Part shown: positions 62,093 through 64,000 of the stretch, one piece after another
Position numbering within the stretch: position 1 is the stretch's first letter
Layout of the letters: each line of letters starts with the position of its first letter
Origin: Collinsella aerofaciens
GTDB taxonomy: Bacteria > Actinomycetota > Coriobacteriia > Coriobacteriales > Coriobacteriaceae
Direction of reading: 5' to 3'
NCBI GenBank assembly: GCA_905213325.1
Contig: CAJMHW010000001.1
Location: forward strand, 62,001 to 126,000
DNA: 64,000 bases
Notes under the pieces: model-generated
Told to the model about the DNA's origin: nothing
The model's database searches: none
Seen by the model: only the letters and a program-made list of their open reading frames with translations
Made by a program: the position numbers and the translations under genes

Positions 62093-64000
62093 ATGGCAGA
62101 GAACCAGAACGTCGCCGATCAGGCCTCGACGCTCAACGACGAGCGCGCCACGCGTCTGGCAAAGCGCGCCGCCCTGTTCGAGGCGGGCCAGAACCCCTAT
62201 CCCGAGCACTCCGAGATCGAGGACTATGTCGTCGACATTGAGGCCAAATATGCCGATCTTGCCGATGGCGAGGATACTGAGGACGTCGTGAAGATCGGCG
62301 GCCGCGTGGTCGCCAAGCGCGGTCAGGGCAAGATCATGTTTATCGTCGTGCGCGACGCTACCGCCGAGATTCAGCTGTTCTGCCGCATCAACGACATGGA
62401 CGAGGCAGCTTGGAATACGCTCAAGGCTCTCGACCTTGGTGACATCCTGGGCGTGACCGGCGTGGTTGTTCGCACCAAGCGCGGCCAGCTCTCCGTTGCC
62501 CCCAAGAGTGCGACCCTGCTCTCCAAGGCTGTTCGTCCGTTGCCCGAGAAGTTCCACGGTCTTTCCGATAAGGAGACCCGTTATCGTCAGCGCTATGTCG
62601 ACCTGATTGCCAACGACGATGTTCGCGAGACCTTCCGCAAGCGCTCGCAGATTCTCTCCACCTTCCGCCGCTTTATGGAGTCTGACGGCTACATGGAGGT
62701 CGAGACCCCCATTCTGCAGACTATCCAGGGCGGCGCTACGGCTAAGCCGTTCATCACGCACTTCAACGCGCTCGATCAAGAGTGCTACCTGCGCATTGCT
62801 ACCGAGCTGCACCTCAAGCGCTGCATCGTCGGTGGCTTTGAGCGTGTCTTCGAGATTGGCCGCATCTTCCGTAACGAGGGCATGGACCTTACCCACAACC
62901 CCGAGTTCACCACGATGGAGGCCTACCGTGCCTTCTCCGACCTCGAGGGCATGAAGGCGCTCGCCCAGGGTGTCATCAAGGCTGCCAACAAGGCCATCGG
63001 CAACCCCGAGGTCATTGAGTACCAGGGTCAGACCATCGATCTTTCCGGTGAGTGGGCAAGCCGTCCCATGACCGACATCGTCTCGGACGTGCTCGGCAAG
63101 CAGGTCACCATCGACACGCCGGTCGAGGAGCTTGCCGCCGCCGCACGCGAGAAGGGCCTGGAGATTAAGCCCGAGTGGACTGCTGGCAAGATCATCGCCG
63201 AGATTTACGATGAGCTGGGCGAGGACACCATCGTCAACCCGACCTTCGTATGCGATTACCCCATCGAGGTCAGCCCGCTTGCCAAGCGTTTTGAGGACGA
63301 TCCGCGCCTGACGCACCGCTTTGAGCTGGTCATCGCCGGCCACGAGTACGCCAACGCATTCTCCGAGCTCAACGACCCGGTCGACCAGGCCGAGCGCTTT
63401 GCTGCCCAGATGGCTGAGAAGGCCGGCGGCGACGACGAGGCTATGGAGTACGACGAGGACTACGTGCGCGCCCTCGAGTACGGTATGCCTCCCGCGGGCG
63501 GCATCGGCATCGGTATCGATCGCGTGGTCATGCTGCTCACCAACCAGGCTTCCATTCGCGACGTCCTGCTGTTCCCGCACATGAAGCCCGAAAAGGGTTT
63601 CCAGTCCGGTGCCGCCGCTGCCAAGGCTGCCGAGGCCGGCAACGCCGCAAGCCCGTTCGTTAAGTCGCTTAAGCCCACGCTCGATTACTCCAAGATCGCC
63701 GTTGAGCCGCTGTTCGAGGAGTTCGTCGACTTCGATACCTTCTCCAAGAGTGATTTCCGCGCTGTGAAGGTCAAGGCATGCGAGGCCGTCAAGAAGTCCA
63801 AGAAGCTGCTGAACTTTACGCTCGACGACGGTACCGGTACCGACCGCACCATCCTCTCCGGTATTCACGCTTATTACGAGCCCGAGGACCTGGTCGGTAA
63901 GACCCTGCTCGCCATCACCAATCTGCCTCCGCGCAAGATGATGGGCATCCCCAGCTGCGGCATGCTGATCAGCGCTGTCCACGAGGAGGAGGGCGAGGAG
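62093..64000 (+). CDS. lysS: Lysyl-tRNA synthetase with C-terminal tRNA-binding domain (3' end outside window)
   Basis: At least 636 residues; the frame runs off the window. ATG 62093 after GAGGAG. Class-II LysRS: OB-fold anticodon-binding domain (about 55-150), then RYRQRYVDLI, ETPILQTIQGGATAKPF, motif 2 FEIGRIFRNEGMDLTHNPEF and motif 3 GMPPAGGIGIGIDRVVML (about 464-481), which ends a normal 490-residue enzyme. After an Ala-rich linker, residues about 540-636 read FSKSDFRAVKVKACEAVKKSKK and later PPRKMMGIPSCGMLISAV. This matches the Trbp111/MetG C-terminal tRNA-binding domain (PF01588-type). Charges tRNA-Lys; the extra domain probably adds tRNA affinity. Confidence 0.93.
   Translation, partial: MAENQNVADQASTLNDERATRLAKRAALFEAGQNPYPEHSEIEDYVVDIEAKYADLADGEDTEDVVKIGGRVVAKRGQGKIMFIVVRDATAEIQLFCRINDMDEAAWNTLKALDLGDILGVTGVVVRTKRGQLSVAPKSATLLSKAVRPLPEKFHGLSDKETRYRQRYVDLIANDDVRETFRKRSQILSTFRRFMESDGYMEVETPILQTIQGGATAKPFITHFNALDQECYLRIATELHLKRCIVGGFERVFEIGRIFRNEGMDLTHNPEFTTMEAYRAFSDLEGMKALAQGVIKAANKAIGNPEVIEYQGQTIDLSGEWASRPMTDIVSDVLGKQVTIDTPVEELAAAAREKGLEIKPEWTAGKIIAEIYDELGEDTIVNPTFVCDYPIEVSPLAKRFEDDPRLTHRFELVIAGHEYANAFSELNDPVDQAERFAAQMAEKAGGDDEAMEYDEDYVRALEYGMPPAGGIGIGIDRVVMLLTNQASIRDVLLFPHMKPEKGFQSGAAAAKAAEAGNAASPFVKSLKPTLDYSKIAVEPLFEEFVDFDTFSKSDFRAVKVKACEAVKKSKKLLNFTLDDGTGTDRTILSGIHAYYEPEDLVGKTLLAITNLPPRKMMGIPSCGMLISAVHEEEGEE

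Overview
This window looks like chromosomal DNA of a Collinsella-type member of the Coriobacteriia (Actinomycetota). The evidence is GC-rich coding sequence, a Firmicutes/Coriobacteria-like gene set (Veg next to ispE, AmaP/DUF2273/Asp23, an ECF riboflavin importer, YitT, DUF6020-like and CmpB-like membrane proteins) and many GTG and TTG starts. The genus is inferred from gene content and style, not from a marker gene. Both ends are cut: the left end lies inside an HD-GYP gene and the right end inside lysS.

Region by region. 1-1.0 kb: signalling remnant (HD-GYP phosphodiesterase end, then an Hpt protein). 1.2-4.7 kb: a lower-GC accessory block with a DUF2975/YozG-type regulator pair and an ABC exporter whose last permease is frameshifted. 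4.8-9.1 kb (minus): a polar amino acid ABC importer (Tat-type lipoprotein, two permeases, ATPase) followed by a class-I glutamine amidotransferase. 9.2-11.2 kb: a repeat-rich spacer and a short, divergent DXS. 11.5-14.2 kb: HD hydrolase, CmpB-like membrane protein, a P-II C-terminal remnant and a Cof hydrolase. 14.3-21.7 kb: TetR regulator with a giant 2-hydroxyacyl-CoA dehydratase activase-like protein, a 3-hydroxyacyl-CoA dehydrogenase and an arylsulfotransferase remnant. 21.8-24.8 kb (minus): DUF389 and OPT transporters. 25-30 kb: coaX, dCMP deaminase, NifU-like protein, lgt and a DUF6020-like membrane protein. 30.3-35.5 kb: YebC, the AmaP-DUF2273-Asp23 operon, YitT and a zinc-ribbon DUF4013 protein. 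35.7-38.9 kb: divergent M20 and YtcJ-like amidohydrolases. 39.3-41.4 kb: groES-groEL. 41.7-45.2 kb: FMN riboswitch-ribU-ecfAA-ecfT. 45.3-46.2 kb: two tandem flavin-binding split-barrel proteins. 46.4-51.3 kb: argC-J-B-D under probable ARG boxes. 51.8-64 kb: tRNA-Val, asnB, murE, a HAD hydrolase, murI, rph, rdgB, dtd, veg, ispE, tRNA-Pro, tatA, greA and lysS.

How the parts fit. Amino-acid and nitrogen economy is a theme: polar amino acid import, asparagine synthesis and ornithine synthesis. Cell-wall precursor genes (murE, murI) and isoprenoid genes (DXS-like, ispE) sit in the same window. MurE lacks the DNPR signature of diaminopimelate-adding enzymes, which suits a wall built on another diamino acid; argCJBD would make ornithine.

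The most unusual layer is intergenic. There are several families of perfect or near-perfect inverted repeats: a GGGACAGG-loop hairpin family in six places, three copies of which begin inside a stop codon; a pair of 39-bp and 37-bp perfect nested inverted repeats bracketing groESL; a tandem pair of TCTGTAACAG hairpins; and two further long inverted repeats. No CRISPR array, insertion sequence or prophage gene was seen.
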